This document shows positions 46,791 to 57,722 of a stretch of 64,000 bases of DNA, in pieces; within the stretch, counting starts at the first letter, position 1, and every line of letters begins with the position of its first letter. Source of the DNA: Ascaphus truei (lineage: Eukaryota; Chordata; Amphibia; Anura; Ascaphidae); contig CM071568.1 in NCBI GenBank assembly GCA_036426205.1, forward strand, positions 214,129,245-214,193,244. Direction: 5' to 3'. The notes beneath the pieces were generated by a model. The model was not told the origin of the DNA and made no database searches. It was given only the letters and a program-made list of their open reading frames with translations. A program made the position numbers and the translations under genes.

Positions 46791-46859
46791 TATGAACTAC
46801 CTGGGCCTCATTACATGCCTGATTGTCTCATTAACGCATGCAAAAACACAATATTACAC

Positions 46860-47560
46860 TGTCTTCACCAGAATACATCAAACCCAGCTAACTTCTTCAA
46901 GGTTAACAAGCCTTCTAACAAGCCTTAAAGCAAGCCTTCTAGCCATCAACAACCATGTAATATCATTAAGGAGGATATTACTCTGACAAATCCCACTGTC
47001 ATTGCTAATGCTTTAAATGAATACTTTGTGGGGTGTGCTATTAACTTATTAGCGAAATGTAAACCGAACTACTACATGAACCTCATTCTGAGAGTACCCA
47101 AATAGCCTCAACCTCTCCCAATACTGTCTACAATTTTCAATTTATCACAGTATCTAAAGAGGAGATTATACTCTAAAGATGAGATTGCTCCTCAATTTAA
47201 ATCTAAGCAGCCAATGTTGACCTGACTTACTGCAATTTAAGTTCCTACGACTTGGTTCCCTAGTCATTGCCAAACCACTTTCTTCCCTAATCAACTCTAT
47301 TTTAAGACCTGGAAAACTGCCAGAATTGTCTCAATCTTCAAAAGTCAGGACAAAAACAGTGTCTCAAACTACAGGCCAATCTCTCTTCTCCCAATACTAT
47401 CCAAAATCATGGAAAGATGGGTTCACTCCCAATTAAGCGATTACTATACTAAGACAAATTTCCCTAGCCAATTCCAATCTGGCTTTCGCCCCAAACTCTC
47501 CGCGGTTACTACCCTGCTAAAAGTTTGCAATGAGATCCTGTGTGGAATGGAACTGGGACA
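46860..47560 (+). pseudogene. Jockey-superfamily LINE (CR1/L2/Rex1-like) RT fragment
   Basis: Early part: PTVIANALNEYFVG (about 46995-47030), the usual lead-in to RT. Later part: SNYRPISLLPILSKIMERWV (47366-47420), then FPSQFQSGFRPKLSAVTTLL and KVCNEILCG. This order (YRPISLL, then Q-x-GFR-x-x-x-S) is that of RT fingers and palm entry. Stops and a missing middle show it is dead. The RT ends before the catalytic palm motifs and runs into a C-run at 47568. Confidence 0.82.
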
Positions 47561-47564
47561 ATTT

Positions 47565-47600
47565 ACCACCACCCCCCCCCCCACCCCCCTTCTTTCCTAA
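47565..47600. repeat. C-rich homopolymer tract
   Basis: ACCACCCCCCCCCCCACCCCCC tract that ends the recognisable LINE fragment. Confidence 0.85.
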
Positions 47601-47831
47601 AAAAAAGATTACACATTCATATCTACGGGAACTACAGAGTGTGTCAGAATTGGATTGAGCTAAGCTACAGTAGCTGTTTACTTTATCAATATTTACTTGC
47701 ATTAGTATAATAATTACATATGTAGTAGGGGACTGATAATAAATGGGCTAATAACTGCAGAGAGGAATCCAGCGGGTCTAGGGATGGGTTAGGAACATTA
47801 TTATGTAAGTAGTTTAGAGAATCATTAAATT

Positions 47832-47834
<3 letters not shown>
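47601..47834. other. Unassigned DNA
   Basis: Nothing recognised. Confidence 0.4.

Positions 47835-47910
<76 letters not shown>
47835..47910. repeat. (TA)n microsatellite
   Basis: About 70 bp of TA dinucleotides with one interruption near 47876. Confidence 0.97.
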
Positions 47911-47911
<1 letters not shown>

Positions 47912-49768
47912 TTTTAGTATCATTTGTATTACATATGTTCTGTACTGTATGTTTATTGTGTTATTTGTCACAGGGGGGTGTCATTGCCCCCTAGAGCATA
48001 TAGTATGAGCTATATGGGAATTCTGCCACAAGGTGGGGGGCATGGTATAGTGGCAGTAACGCCATTAGCTTTGCAGCTTGGGTTTCACATTAATCTTTGG
48101 TTGGCTATTGTGTACATGCAATCTTGGCCTGTAGGGTCAGTGGCTGGCATTTGATGCTAAAATGGTATTGATAGGTTAATGGTTGTTAACTGGCAACGTT
48201 CATGTTTGTATAACTTTAATAAAGCTGTGGTAATTTTCATCTAAATAAGTGTATGTGTCTAATTTCAGATCTGGGTGGGATGGTGGGAAGAGGCTGGTGA
48301 TGAAGGAATCTTGCAGTCATGTATGCAGTGCGGTTATCTCTACGTGACATGTTATCTTCTGATAAAGAACAAAGGGACCATCAACAGCCACACAGTATAA
48401 AAAATATACAGGAATCCTTTAATTTGACAGAAAAGAAATACATGAATATGTTACCTAGACGCTTTTGATTTTCCTCAGTAATTGCAAGAGAACGAATATT
48501 ACATCATATTTGATGTACTTTCTCTGCTCACACAAATTGTCTGTCAAATATTAATTGAGACACACTTTATTGTACTTTTTATACATATGTGCCAGATATT
48601 AGATTGTAAGCTATAGAAATTGTTTCAAATTTAAAGATGATGTTAGAGTTTACTTACTAAATTGCAACCAAGCTTTGCCTGGTGGAAATGTATACAGACT
48701 AACCCATATCTATAGCACACATTCTGCATGATGTAAGCCTCTTTCTCTGGTAGTTTGTGTTATTGGCTGTATGTCCCTTTCTGTCTGCACAATCAGCCTG
48801 CATTCATGATAGCAAATATTCCAAACCTTTAATGCAGATTTTAAAGGGTAAAAAGATGCGCATGCAATAAGTAATGAGGTCTCATTAAGAAGTTCATAGA
48901 AAGTGCAAATGCATATTGTGTACATATGTTATTTCTGAACTGTTTTTGTCCTCACAAGGTGAATCTCCCTAATGTGAGTTTATCTTCCAATGATGTGTTC
49001 ATCCATATTGCAGTACCCTCTGAGATGACAACCTTGAAAGCTGAAGGTGATACACTTTAAAGCATGACTAACCCACATTTTATTTTTTTCCTGGCTGTAA
49101 ACTGTTTTCAGCTTATTTATGTTATCTCAGCTAACTGTCGAGTGAAGTCATAGAAAAGCATATTTTAATTGTGAAAACGTATATCACTCTGAGATTTATT
49201 TATGAGTTCTTTAGTAACTTAAAATCTATAAATCACCCACATTTCAGCAATAAAACATCTGAGGGTGATTATTTTACTTTGATTGTTGGAGGCACTACAG
49301 GACCTTGAGTGGTGATCTGACTTGTGTACTTCAGTTGTTACAGGTCCACTGATGTTGCACTCTCACAGACACTTGAAAGGGAGACTAAACCTTAGAGTGT
49401 TCCACATGCACTACTGTACATGGGAGTGCATTTTTAAATCTTCTATGATTCTTTATCATGAACGTTATAATGCTATTGTAGTGTTTCTTTTGTTTTTTTT
49501 TAGAACACAAAACCATTTCCACTTTGCTACATTTATAGATCACAGATATTTGCCTACTATACCTCCTATAACTTAAATTGGCATGAAACCCTGAATCCAA
49601 TTCTAATCTTAAATCTATTTTAATATTCAACTATCTGACCCGAGCCCAAAAGATATAGTATGGCATGTCACAATGTTATCCAATTCCATGCAGCTTTTAT
49701 TGAACGCAGCAATTCCGGCTTGCTCGTTTTTTTTTCGTTTTTTCCTCCCATTTGTTTATTATTATTAT
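47911..49768. other. Unassigned DNA
   Basis: 47960-48250 has mixed composition with AATAAAG near 48220 and could be an old LTR, but no termini were found. The remainder is AT-rich. Confidence 0.35.
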
Positions 49769-50095
49769 ACAAGATGGGAACCTTGGGCTTCCTGGAGCTA
49801 AACCGCTCTATTTTCAGCTTCTCCATGGAAACCCAGGTTCCCGAGATACTTACTGGTAAAGGAGTTTCAGTCGCCACTAGTGGAAACAAAATGACGGGTT
49901 AAATCTCCCATGTCATGCGGGCCAATAGGAAGCAGCAATGTCATCTGTGGCAGCTTCCTATTGGTCAGCGAGATGCAGGAAATTTAAATCTTAGTGCCCA
50001 ATTAGGCAGTTATACCTGCAACTTGTCAGGAAGTATCTTGGGAGCCAGTAGGTTCCCGAAGCCAGAGGTAACAACATTGCACAATTCTCCCCAAA
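49769..50095. mobile_element. Foldback MITE, family F copy 3 (best preserved)
   Basis: The outer arms contain GGTTCCCGAGATACTTACTG on the left and CAGGAAGTATCTTGGGAGCC with GGTTCCCGAAGC on the right, in inverted relation. The centre is a clear hairpin, CCAATAGGAAGC...GCTTCCTATTGG (49921-49963). No coding capacity. Confidence 0.65.
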
Positions 50096-50159
50096 CTTTT
50101 ATGTTGAGCAGTAACATCTGCTACATTCGTACAGTTACATTTGATCCACGTTCTAATTG

Positions 50160-51790
50160 ATTGTCCACCTACAGAAAGTACACTAGTTCCTGGTGCCCTC
50201 CCTCTGTGAGACTGAGGATGGATTTTTCAACAAACTCAGCTAACAGTGTAGGTAGAACAACAAGAATAGCAATAGATATACCAGTTGCTTTTTCTGGTAC
50301 CAGCAGTAGGAGTAGCCTACTATTAAGGATATAAAACATATTGTCTGGTGAATCAGGTTGATGAGGAGGTCCCTGACTCCATTGTTCCAGGTCACTGAGC
50401 GGCAAAACATAAGTGTGAGGGGAGAAATGCAGCCAGAACTACAGAAGGAGGCTCCTCAAGAGTGACAAGAGGGGCTTCTGTCTGGCACATGCAAAATAAT
50501 GATGGAACAAAGACTCCCTTCTGCTGCAAAATGGGAATGCGGCCGGGGAGTATCTGAAATGGGCCAGTTATTCTCCCATGTTCAGTACACTGTGGAGCAC
50601 TCTCCCCCCTAAATCCTTGGTAGGGGGAATGCATTCCAAGGGTAAGTCCCCTAGCCTGCTGAGGCTGGGGACAGGAAGAGCCTAATAAGGTTGGCCGGGC
50701 TATAAGACTCACGCATACAATTGGAGGCAGGGGGGGTCGAAAGGTGAACATGGTATTGCAAATATTGCATACCCACGAGCAACACCCACAGAGACCCAAT
50801 GCTTTCCCATCTAAAGAAAGTCAAGCAACTTCTGGATTCTGCTAATAAATTCAGGTGTTGGACCAGAGCTAACAGGCCACCAGCTGATTGATCACCTAAG
50901 GTAAAACTTTTTCGTCAGACCCTCCTACGATCCCAATTGTCTGGAAACGGAAGCTCGACAGTGAACAGAGATAGCTTTTACCTCCCAAAAGATGTTGCGA
51001 AACGTGGGACATAAAGTGTCTACCGGTATGGGACCTCAAAAGCTTGAGCACTTGGACCAGTTAATTTGAGCCACACTATAGACCATTACAGATCAACTAG
51101 GTCCTGGGCCACAAGGAGTATATAGTACATAATCATCATAGGCTGAAAAAAACACCTGCAAGTCCGGTTCTCTTAGCACTAGCTCAATGAGATTTTTCCT
51201 TAGCAGAAAGGAAAGACTTATTAGTCAGTGCATAGAGTTGACCAGACACAGGGCAACCTTGGCACACTCCTCTACCAAATGCCAAGGACGAATTAATCCT
51301 AATTATATGCAGAGGGGTACAGAATGTTCAAGTAGCTCACAAAACGTGGGCCAAAACTGTATACATGCAGAGTGGCTTTAAGGTACCGGTGATCGATCCT
51401 ATCAAACACCTTCTCTTGATTGAGGGAGAGGAAGGCGAACGACAGACCAATTCTGCATGCATAGTGCAGCAAATCCTGGACCAGAAAGATATTCCAAAAA
51501 ATTATCTGGTTAGGGATCATATAGGACTGGTCTGGGTGAATCCCCTCTGCAAGTCTGTACTAAAGCATCAGTGAAATTGCTTTGCCCGCAATCTTATAGT
51601 CCATGCATAGCAGCAAAACTGGTTGCTAGTTCTTAAAATGGAGGAGATCCCCCTGTAAGGGCAGCAAAGCCAGAACTGCAAACCTATAAGAAAGGAGCAC
51701 CTTACTGGCTTTGAAGGCTTTCTCAAGGACCTGCTGGGAATCAGGCCCCAGAGTTTCCCAGTAAAATTAGAAGAAATCTACATTTGGGCC
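50160..51790 (-). pseudogene. Tx1-type LINE (L1 superfamily) ORF2 remnant
   Basis: Minus-strand frames in order give a decayed DYKIAGKAISL-type box (about 51560-51600), then DLLHYACRIGLSFAF and LSLNQEKVFDRIDHRYL (51340-51460, RT motif A, with Asn at the expected first Asp). Next come NLIELVLREPDLQVFFSAYD and DYVLYT (51120-51200, motif C YADD region changed to YDD), and finally a LDFLWDGKHW-like thumb segment (50790-50850). The C-terminal Pro-rich part follows to about 50160. Many stops and frame changes interrupt it. Tx1 elements are site- or sequence-specific LINEs known from Xenopus and fishes. No endonuclease domain was recognised. Confidence 0.82.
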
Positions 51791-52035
51791 ATCTAGCTTC
51801 GGAGATTTCACATTGGGCATGAGATGGAGGGTGTCCTGGTGCCAGCTGTGCCTTCTTGCGAGCATGCCCCAGTTCCTTACACAAGAAGCATCTTCCTCTA
51901 TATAGTAAGTACAGTAAAACTTTAAAATAAATTGTAGAAGAGTTAAAAAAGGAAAAATCAAATGACTACACGTGTCTATATTATTGTTTATGAAAAATGA
52001 AAACAAAACATACATTTAGCCTATAGTAGTAATAG
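51791..52035. other. Unassigned spacer
   Basis: AT-rich sequence between the two minus-strand LINE remnants. Nothing recognised. Confidence 0.4.
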
Positions 52036-53080
52036 TAGAGTGGATGATGAGGTTGAAAAAAAGACATTTGTCCATCAAGTACAACCAATGTTAAATTTAG
52101 ACAACAGATACTTATCCTAGATTGATTAGATGAAGGAAAACAAAAAACCCTAGTGAAACATTCAATTAAGTCTTATTTTTTCCTGACTCTTTGAAGATAT
52201 CCGTTAGCATCTGTTAACATAAGTTAGCTCATCTTTAAGTCAATAACAGCGCTCTGTGGATCTGAGCCACAGTTACCAAGAATAATGAATTCCACATTTT
52301 AACTGCTCTTACTGTAAATAACACTTTACTTTGTAGCTGGTGAAATCTCCTTTCTTCCAATCTTAAAGGATGACACTGTGTCATTAGTACTTTCCTTGGG
52401 ATGAATAATTCACTTGTATTGACCCTGAATATATTTGTAAATAGTTATCATATCCCCTCATAGACACCTTTTTTTCTAAAGTAAACAAATTTGATTTAGC
52501 TAGCTTTTACTCATAAGTCAGACCTTTCGTCCCATTTATTAATTTTGTGACTCTTCGTCAGTTCAATAAATGTATTTTTCATGGAGTGGTGCCCCAAACT
52601 GTATTCCATTTTCAAGGTGTAGTCTTACTAAGGATTTATACTGTGGCAAATTATGCTTTCTTCTTTTCCATCCATACCCCATTTTATGCAAGATAATATA
52701 TTATTGCCTTTGCAGCTACTGCCTGACATTGAGCACTATTGCAAAGCCTGCAGTCTACAAGCAATTTTAAATCTGTCTCCATCAAGGATTGATCTAATTG
52801 TATTGCATTTAGTTTGTAAGTAACCTGTAATCTTGCTTCCCAAATGTATAACCTTTTATTTATCTGTATTAAACCTCATCTGACATTTACCTGGTCAAGT
52901 TTCCAGTTTATCAAAGTTCTTCTGTTCCCTGCTATGGGCAGGTTGCCAGGAGTTATCATGGGTTTCTGCTCTGATTTTATTACCTTACATAATTGTGTGT
53001 CCTCATTAAAGATAGAGGCTTTGCTCTATACGTCAACCTCAAGGTCATTAATAAACAAGTAAAAATAGATAACCTTATGT
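52036..53080 (-). pseudogene. CR1 LINE, C-terminal RT and 3' end
   Basis: The minus strand ends in GGTTGTACTTGATGGACAAA then TTTTTTCAACCTCATC, the typical amphibian CR1/L2 3' terminus also present at 58853-58890. Upstream, fragments of translation parallel the copy at 57860-58440: METDLKLLVDCRLCNSAQC with QAVAAKA, then GDMITIYKYIQGQYK, and at the start LFINDLEVDV (53035-53065). Stops are frequent. A 40-bp block at about 52918-52960 replaces expected CR1 sequence. Confidence 0.85.
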
Positions 53081-53081
53081 C

Positions 53082-53325
53082 TATAATAATAATAGCATGC
53101 TCTTGTATAGTGCTACTAGTTTTACATAGCGCTTTACAGAGACATTTTGCAGGCACAGGTCCCTGCCTTGTGGAGCTTACAATCTATTTTTTGGTGCCTG
53201 AGGAACAGAGAGATAAAGTTACGTGCCCAAGGTCACAAGGAATTGACACCGGGAATTGAACCAGGTTTCAAACTCAGTACCAGTCAGTGTCTTTACTCAC
53301 TGAGCCACTCCTTCTCATCTATAAT
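53082..53325 (-). mobile_element. tRNA-derived SINE (MIR/CORE-like), nearly full length
   Basis: Minus strand: box A GGCTCAGTGAGT (about 53295-53310), box B GGTTCAATTCC (about 53252-53262), core CCTTGGGCACGTAAC, CTCAGGCACC, TGTAAAGCGCTATG, and the ATT-type tail at 53082-53095. It belongs to the same family as 44822-45084, in opposite orientation. It abuts the start of the CR1 fragment. Confidence 0.9.
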
Positions 53326-53514
53326 AAGTATGGGTCGGGGGGTATTCCATGAATCCACCATCCCATTACGTCTTAGCCTGCCACCCTCCAGCTTCGGAGC
53401 ATGACTTCTGTATCTATCTTTTCTTTCTGGCACTTTTATAACTATCTGTATCTATCTCTCCACATGGTATATACTGTACAGTAAATAACTTTAAACAGCT
53501 ATACTAAATAAGTC
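53326..53514. other. Unassigned spacer
   Basis: No recognised feature. Confidence 0.4.
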
Positions 53515-54604
53515 AATGTGCTAGGGATGGATTGAACCTCAATGAAGCTAGGTTGGAGAATGTTAAAAAGGTTGGAGGAGATTTTAAACTAGGATGGAGG
53601 GGGGAGGGGAATGAAACCGATAACAAACTAAATAGAATAGATGAGGAAACAAGGGGTTATGGAGGTAGAATGGGGCAAGTGCGAGTTTGACAAGCAGCGA
53701 GACACTCATAGTAAATACAGATAACACTAGAAAACTTCTAAAGACTAAACAAGTGGGCACAGAAAGGAAGAAGCAGATAAGATAATAGTACAGGCTGAAA
53801 AAAAAAACTTAAATGCATGCTTGCTAATGCAAGAAGCCTGACAGATAAAATGGGGGAGCTTGAATTAATAGCTGCAAGGGAGCAGTATGATGTCATAGGT
53901 ATTACTGAAACATGGTGGGATGAAACTCATGACTGGGCAGTTAATTTAGAAGGTTATTCCCTTTTTCAGAAGGTTCGAGCAAATAGAAGAGGAGTATGCT
54001 TATATGTTAAACCGGATCTAAAAACTATTATAAGGGAAGAAGTTTATGAAGGGAATGATGAAAATATAGAGACCTTGTGAATAGAAATTGGAGGTAAAAG
54101 TATAAAGGAATGTTTGTAGTGATATATTATAAACCACCAAATATCGGTGAGATTGACAAAGCTAAAATACTTTTGCAAATGGAGTATGCATCAAAACTAG
54201 GTCATGTTTGCATTATGGGTGATTTTAATTATCCAGACATAGACTGGGGCAATGAGATTAGCGTTTTTAGGGGTGCTTACAGACAATTATATGACCCAAA
54301 TTATTGAGGAACCAACCAGGAGAGGGGCAGTACTGGATTTGGTAATATCAAACAATGTAGAAGTAATACCCAAATGTTCCAGGACTTGAATATTTGCTAA
54401 CAGTGATAATAACATGGTCTCATTTGAAATAAATGATCAAAAAACAGATTACTTGGGTTCAACAAAGACCTTAAACGTTAGAAAGGCAGATTTTAATAAA
54501 CTGAGGACTAATCTACATGTAATCCATTGGGATGATGTTTTTGCAGGGAAAAATGTTGAAGATAAAAGGGCAGTCTTTAAAACACTGTAAGAAAAGCACA
54601 CTTA
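53515..54604 (+). pseudogene. CR1 LINE: ORF1 end, endonuclease and start of RT linker
   Basis: 53524-53700 translates to MDXTSMKLG-like sequence matching the DGLHLNEAG ending of CR1 ORF1 proteins with a frame change. The endonuclease (APE type) begins at 53817 with LANARSLTDKMGELELI. It continues with DVIGITETWW (catalytic Glu) and NRRGVCLYVK, a stop at about 54080, then MFVVIYYKPP and MGDFNYPDIDW (Asp/Asn residues). 54338-54600 aligns with 2115-2350. The copy continues after the Harbinger insertion and again at 57860. The nuclease nicks the target to prime reverse transcription. Confidence 0.9.
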
Positions 54605-54843
54605 GGGCTGTTCTATACAGCATGCGGCCGTGCGGCCGCACGTTCCTATACGAACGCGCGTGCACGTGCTGCATGCTTTTCATGTAAATAGAGCCGGGAG
54701 CTGCAGGTTAGTGTATATGTGTGTGTATGTGTGAGTATGTGTGTGCATGGGTTGTGTGAGTGAAAGGAAGTCCTAGATAGATTTTTTAAAGAAAAAAAAA
54801 AAGTTTAATAAATATTTTTTTTTGTTTTACAATCCTTGACCCG

Positions 54844-54875
<32 letters not shown>

Positions 54876-55095
54876 TCCATACAAACACACATCCACGCAT
54901 ACATACATACACACATACACACATATACATACATTTGAGCGCAGGTAGCGGCGCGAAAAGATGAATTTCTTCATCTTCGCTGCTGACTGTCGGCTCCCCT
55001 CTCCCTGCCGTGCGCGCGCGGCCCTTCTATAGAAAGGCTGACTAACGTCAGCCAACTGAAATTCCGCCCGTACGCACGGCACTATAGAACGTGCC
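54605..55095. mobile_element. Harbinger-type MITE inserted in CR1
   Basis: It interrupts CR1 at CAC-TTA-TCAG. TTA is duplicated at 54602-54604 and 55096-55098, and the uninterrupted sequence CACACTTATCAGTGTATACC is present in the other CR1 copy at 2349-2368. Termini GGGCTGTTCTATACAGC and (reverse complement of right) GGCACGTTCTATAGTGC are imperfect inverted repeats. TWA duplications identify PIF/Harbinger. The 491-bp interior is GC-rich at both ends and has a (AC)n tract; no transposase. Confidence 0.88.
54844..54873. repeat. (AC)n microsatellite
   Basis: About 15 AC units followed by ACATACAT variants up to about 54930, inside the Harbinger MITE. Confidence 0.9.
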
Positions 55096-55252
55096 TTATC
55101 AGTGTATACCCTTGGGTAATAAGTATAAAAGAAATAAGTCAAAACCAATGTGGCTAAATAAACAGGTAGGGAAGGAAATGGAAAAGAATTACCTTGAGGT
55201 TGGCATCGAGAGCAAAGTCTCAATCTTTGCTGATGACACTAAACAGTGTGTA
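55096..55252 (+). pseudogene. CR1 LINE continuation (RT linker joined to YADD box)
   Basis: The sequence resumes exactly where CR1 stopped at 54604 (TTATCAGTGTATACCC) and follows 2356-2445. At about 55188 it jumps to VGIESKVSIFADDTKQC, the FADD catalytic motif, so most of the RT has been deleted. CR1 then breaks off near 55250. Confidence 0.85.
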
Positions 55253-55875
55253 GCCCTGGTAAGAAATGGGGCTATAGTTCTATCCTCCTCCTGGTATAAT
55301 CCCTGCTAAGGGCAGGTTTCCATGAGTTATCATGGGTTTCCCCCACATCAAGCACTTGCTCTGAATGGTGGAGGTAGGTCACCTGACCCTGTGTCCAATC
55401 AAGAGACACAGGGGCGGTGCCTGCTGAGATCATAAAGAGCAGTGCGTTTCCTATTTAGAGTCAGTCTGACAGTAAAGAATCAGGAGTGAGAGTTAGTGTT
55501 AGGGAGCAGAGGAGTGAGCAGCTTATGAGTAGAGCTGATAGGATATAGTGAGGTGGACCAAATACCTCTCACCCTGCTTAGGGGGTGAGGGAAGAGCTAG
55601 TCCCACTCTGGATGGCCCTAAGGTCCAGAGTGGAGGCAGGGACCATCACTAAGGACAACAGCTGGTGGCATTGTAAATCAACTGTACCTGTCTGCTGCTG
55701 CGGGAGACTGAGTAATAAAGGAGTCTGCTGTTTAAAGAGAACCTTGTGTGAGACTGGAATCTCTCATCCCTGGGAGGGGGATTTCTGTGGTCGGGATTCC
55801 ACCCCGCGTCCCTGGGGCTTACTACAGATGGAGTAGCTGCACCATTGAAGGAGAATGAAGGCATCCACCCCAGTA
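55253..55875 (+). mobile_element. LTR-like sequence inserted in CR1 (tentative)
   Basis: A non-coding, promoter-like block of about 620 bp: GC-moderate, with AATAAAG (55710) and a GGGATTCCACCCCGCGTCCC segment. It begins near a CCCTGCTAAGGGCAGG palindrome (55301-55316). It separates CR1 parts and is itself followed by a PLE. I did not find paired LTR termini, so the class is uncertain. Confidence 0.35.
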
Positions 55876-56640
55876 TGTAAAGAAATAAAGTGCGCAACTA
55901 TTAAACCATTTAACCACAGCCCACTTAAAGTGATATAATATCAATAGTGAAAAATATGGTTACAACCCTTAATTCTTAGGGTGTAAATACATACAAATTC
56001 TGTAAGTACAGTGGCAGCTGCAGCTGTTAGATGGTCAGGGTGACTCAGCACTCCAACAGCACTACAGACAACAAACACAAAAAAACAGCGCAAACTGCAT
56101 AGTGAAGTATATCAAATATTATTGTTCCATAAATAAAGGTAAGTATTAGGCGTACATTAAGTAGATAGAACAAGCGCATTGAGTGCTAAAAGCACGATGA
56201 GTTACCACTCAGCAACAGGCGTTATGCAGCTCTTGGTGTCGCAGCAACAGAGATTCCTGGGGTCATCAGCACGTCCTTGGTACACGATCCTGGAGAAAAC
56301 GACTTGATCCGGTGGGGATGTCTCTTTCGGAGGTGAATTCCTCCCAGCGGTGTCGGCAAGCGTGTTCCCGTCGGACTTCCAGGTCGCGTCTGGATGACAT
56401 CACAGCCACATGCGTAAAAGTCCTCGTGGTACATGTAGATCGTCTAACGAGTCCGGTATGTACCAGAGTCCCGATACACCCAATCAATCGAGATAGGAGG
56501 TCGTAGCACCAAAAGTTCGATAAGCCACCAGGCAGTATAACAGAAAGGCAGTATAGCACAATAGAAATAATTAAAATAGAACAATAAAATCAGCTAATCC
56601 TACGCATTTCGTAGCTCACGCTACTTCATCAGGGTTAGTT
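55876..56640 (-). repeat. PLE 3' terminal region with hammerhead
   Basis: On the minus strand this runs from the ribozyme motif (56638-56594) downstream of the GIY-YIG frame to about 55876. The stretch is moderately GC-rich in its first third, then AT-rich. It corresponds to the pLTR-like terminal segment of PLEs. The frame at 56266-56559 has no recognised domain. Confidence 0.7.
56594..56638 (-). ncRNA. Hammerhead ribozyme motif, apparently intact (PLE)
   Basis: Minus strand: stem I strand CUAACC (56638-56633), CUGAUGA (56632-56626), extra A (56625), stem II GUAGC (56624-56620), loop GUGA, GCUAC (56615-56611), GAAA (56610-56607). Then minimal stem III U-GC-G closed by the A-U pair, UA, and predicted cleavage after 56601. 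Stem I partner GGAUUAG (56600-56594) pairs with CUAACC with one bulged A. All conserved core bases are present. Known hammerheads in PLE terminal repeats have similarly short stem III. The unpaired A before stem II is unusual. Confidence 0.75.
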
Positions 56641-56991
56641 TGGCAATGAATTCAGTCTGCATTAAGTATACCTCCCTCTGTCCGTATTGGACAGTGATTA
56701 ATTAGTAGCTCCCAATCAGAATAATAATAAGAAGGGGGTGGAAAAGTGGAGGGGTAACCCAAGCAGATCAACAACTCATTGGCAATCAAAACACATTACA
56801 CATTATTTTATTAACATAAAAAATCCCAAATCCAAAATAAGAACTTAAAATTAAAAGAAAACAATATTAATAACAGCATCTTAATCCATAAAATGACAGA
56901 CAAATTTTCACATTAAATAATGTAAAAAAGATGGTAAAGATACCAAAACTAGAATCAAGCTAGAGAGAGAGAGAGACACACTCCTAGTGAA
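56641..56991 (-). other. PLE 3' untranslated region
   Basis: Lies between the end of the GIY-YIG frame and the hammerhead. AT-rich, with no frame or recognised structure. Confidence 0.5.
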
Positions 56992-57722
56992 TCAATACAA
57001 AGCCCAGACATCTATGTCCTCGTTCAATCCCTTACAGGACATTGTATTTAGCTTAAATATCCAAAACGTTTCTTGAGTGGAGAGTTTCTTAACTCTATCA
57101 CCTTTCCTCCTTTCACAAGGTATATGTTGAATACCTCTAAATCTAAGACCTGAAGGATTCTTCCTATGGTGTAACAAAAAGTGTCTGGAAACACTATGTT
57201 TCTCATATCCACTTCTGATGTTTCTGATGTTTCTGATGTGTTCCTGGATTCGGATTTTTAGGCAGCGCTTAGTCCTGCCTACAAACTGTAAACCGCATCC
57301 ACATTCGATTACATATACCACAAACATTGACGTACAGAGTATAAAGTCATCCACTGAAAATATTTCATTATTACTTTTCGAAATTATCTGTTTTCTATCT
57401 GGGTGCATATATTTACAAATAGAACACATCCCACAAATATGGTTGCCACTAGGTTTACTACGTAACCAATTACTGGGGATTATATTACTAACACTCCTGC
57501 CAATGTCACTGGGGACCAAAATATTTTTTACATTTCTAGCCCTTCTATAAATAAATTTAGGTGATTTCACGAGATGAGGGCCCAGTACTACATCATTGCA
57601 CAAAATACCCCAATATTTGCCAAAAATGCATTCAATCTCTTTTTGAGCTACGTTATAATTTGTAATAAAAGGCACACTAATCTCACTATTCGTGTTGGTT
57701 TCTTTCCTGTTAACCTTTCCTG
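56992..57722 (-). CDS. Penelope-like protein C-terminal part: RT tail, Cys motif and GIY-YIG endonuclease (5' truncated)
   Basis: An open frame runs without a stop from 57792 to 56992 (266 codons). The first 25 residues (upstream of about 57720) probably belong to flanking DNA. Residues 26-110 match the region after the PLE RT thumb. CGMCSIC (120-126) is a zinc-binding-like cysteine cluster. The GIY-YIG nuclease spans about residues 158-252: FVVYVIECGCGLQFVGRTKR, then LKIRIQEH with the Arg and Glu of the family, then HSVSRHF, and the closing IFKLNTMSCKGLNED. The second box has Phe-Val-Gly for Tyr-Val-Gly. PLEs combine this nuclease with an RT that primes at the cut. The RT itself is missing, so the copy is 5' truncated and cannot move alone. 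Confidence 0.9.

Noticed and set aside
50990..51015. GCGAAACGTGGGAC as a PLE ribozyme remnant
   Set aside because: Lies inside Tx1 LINE sequence and lacks a CUGANGA box upstream.
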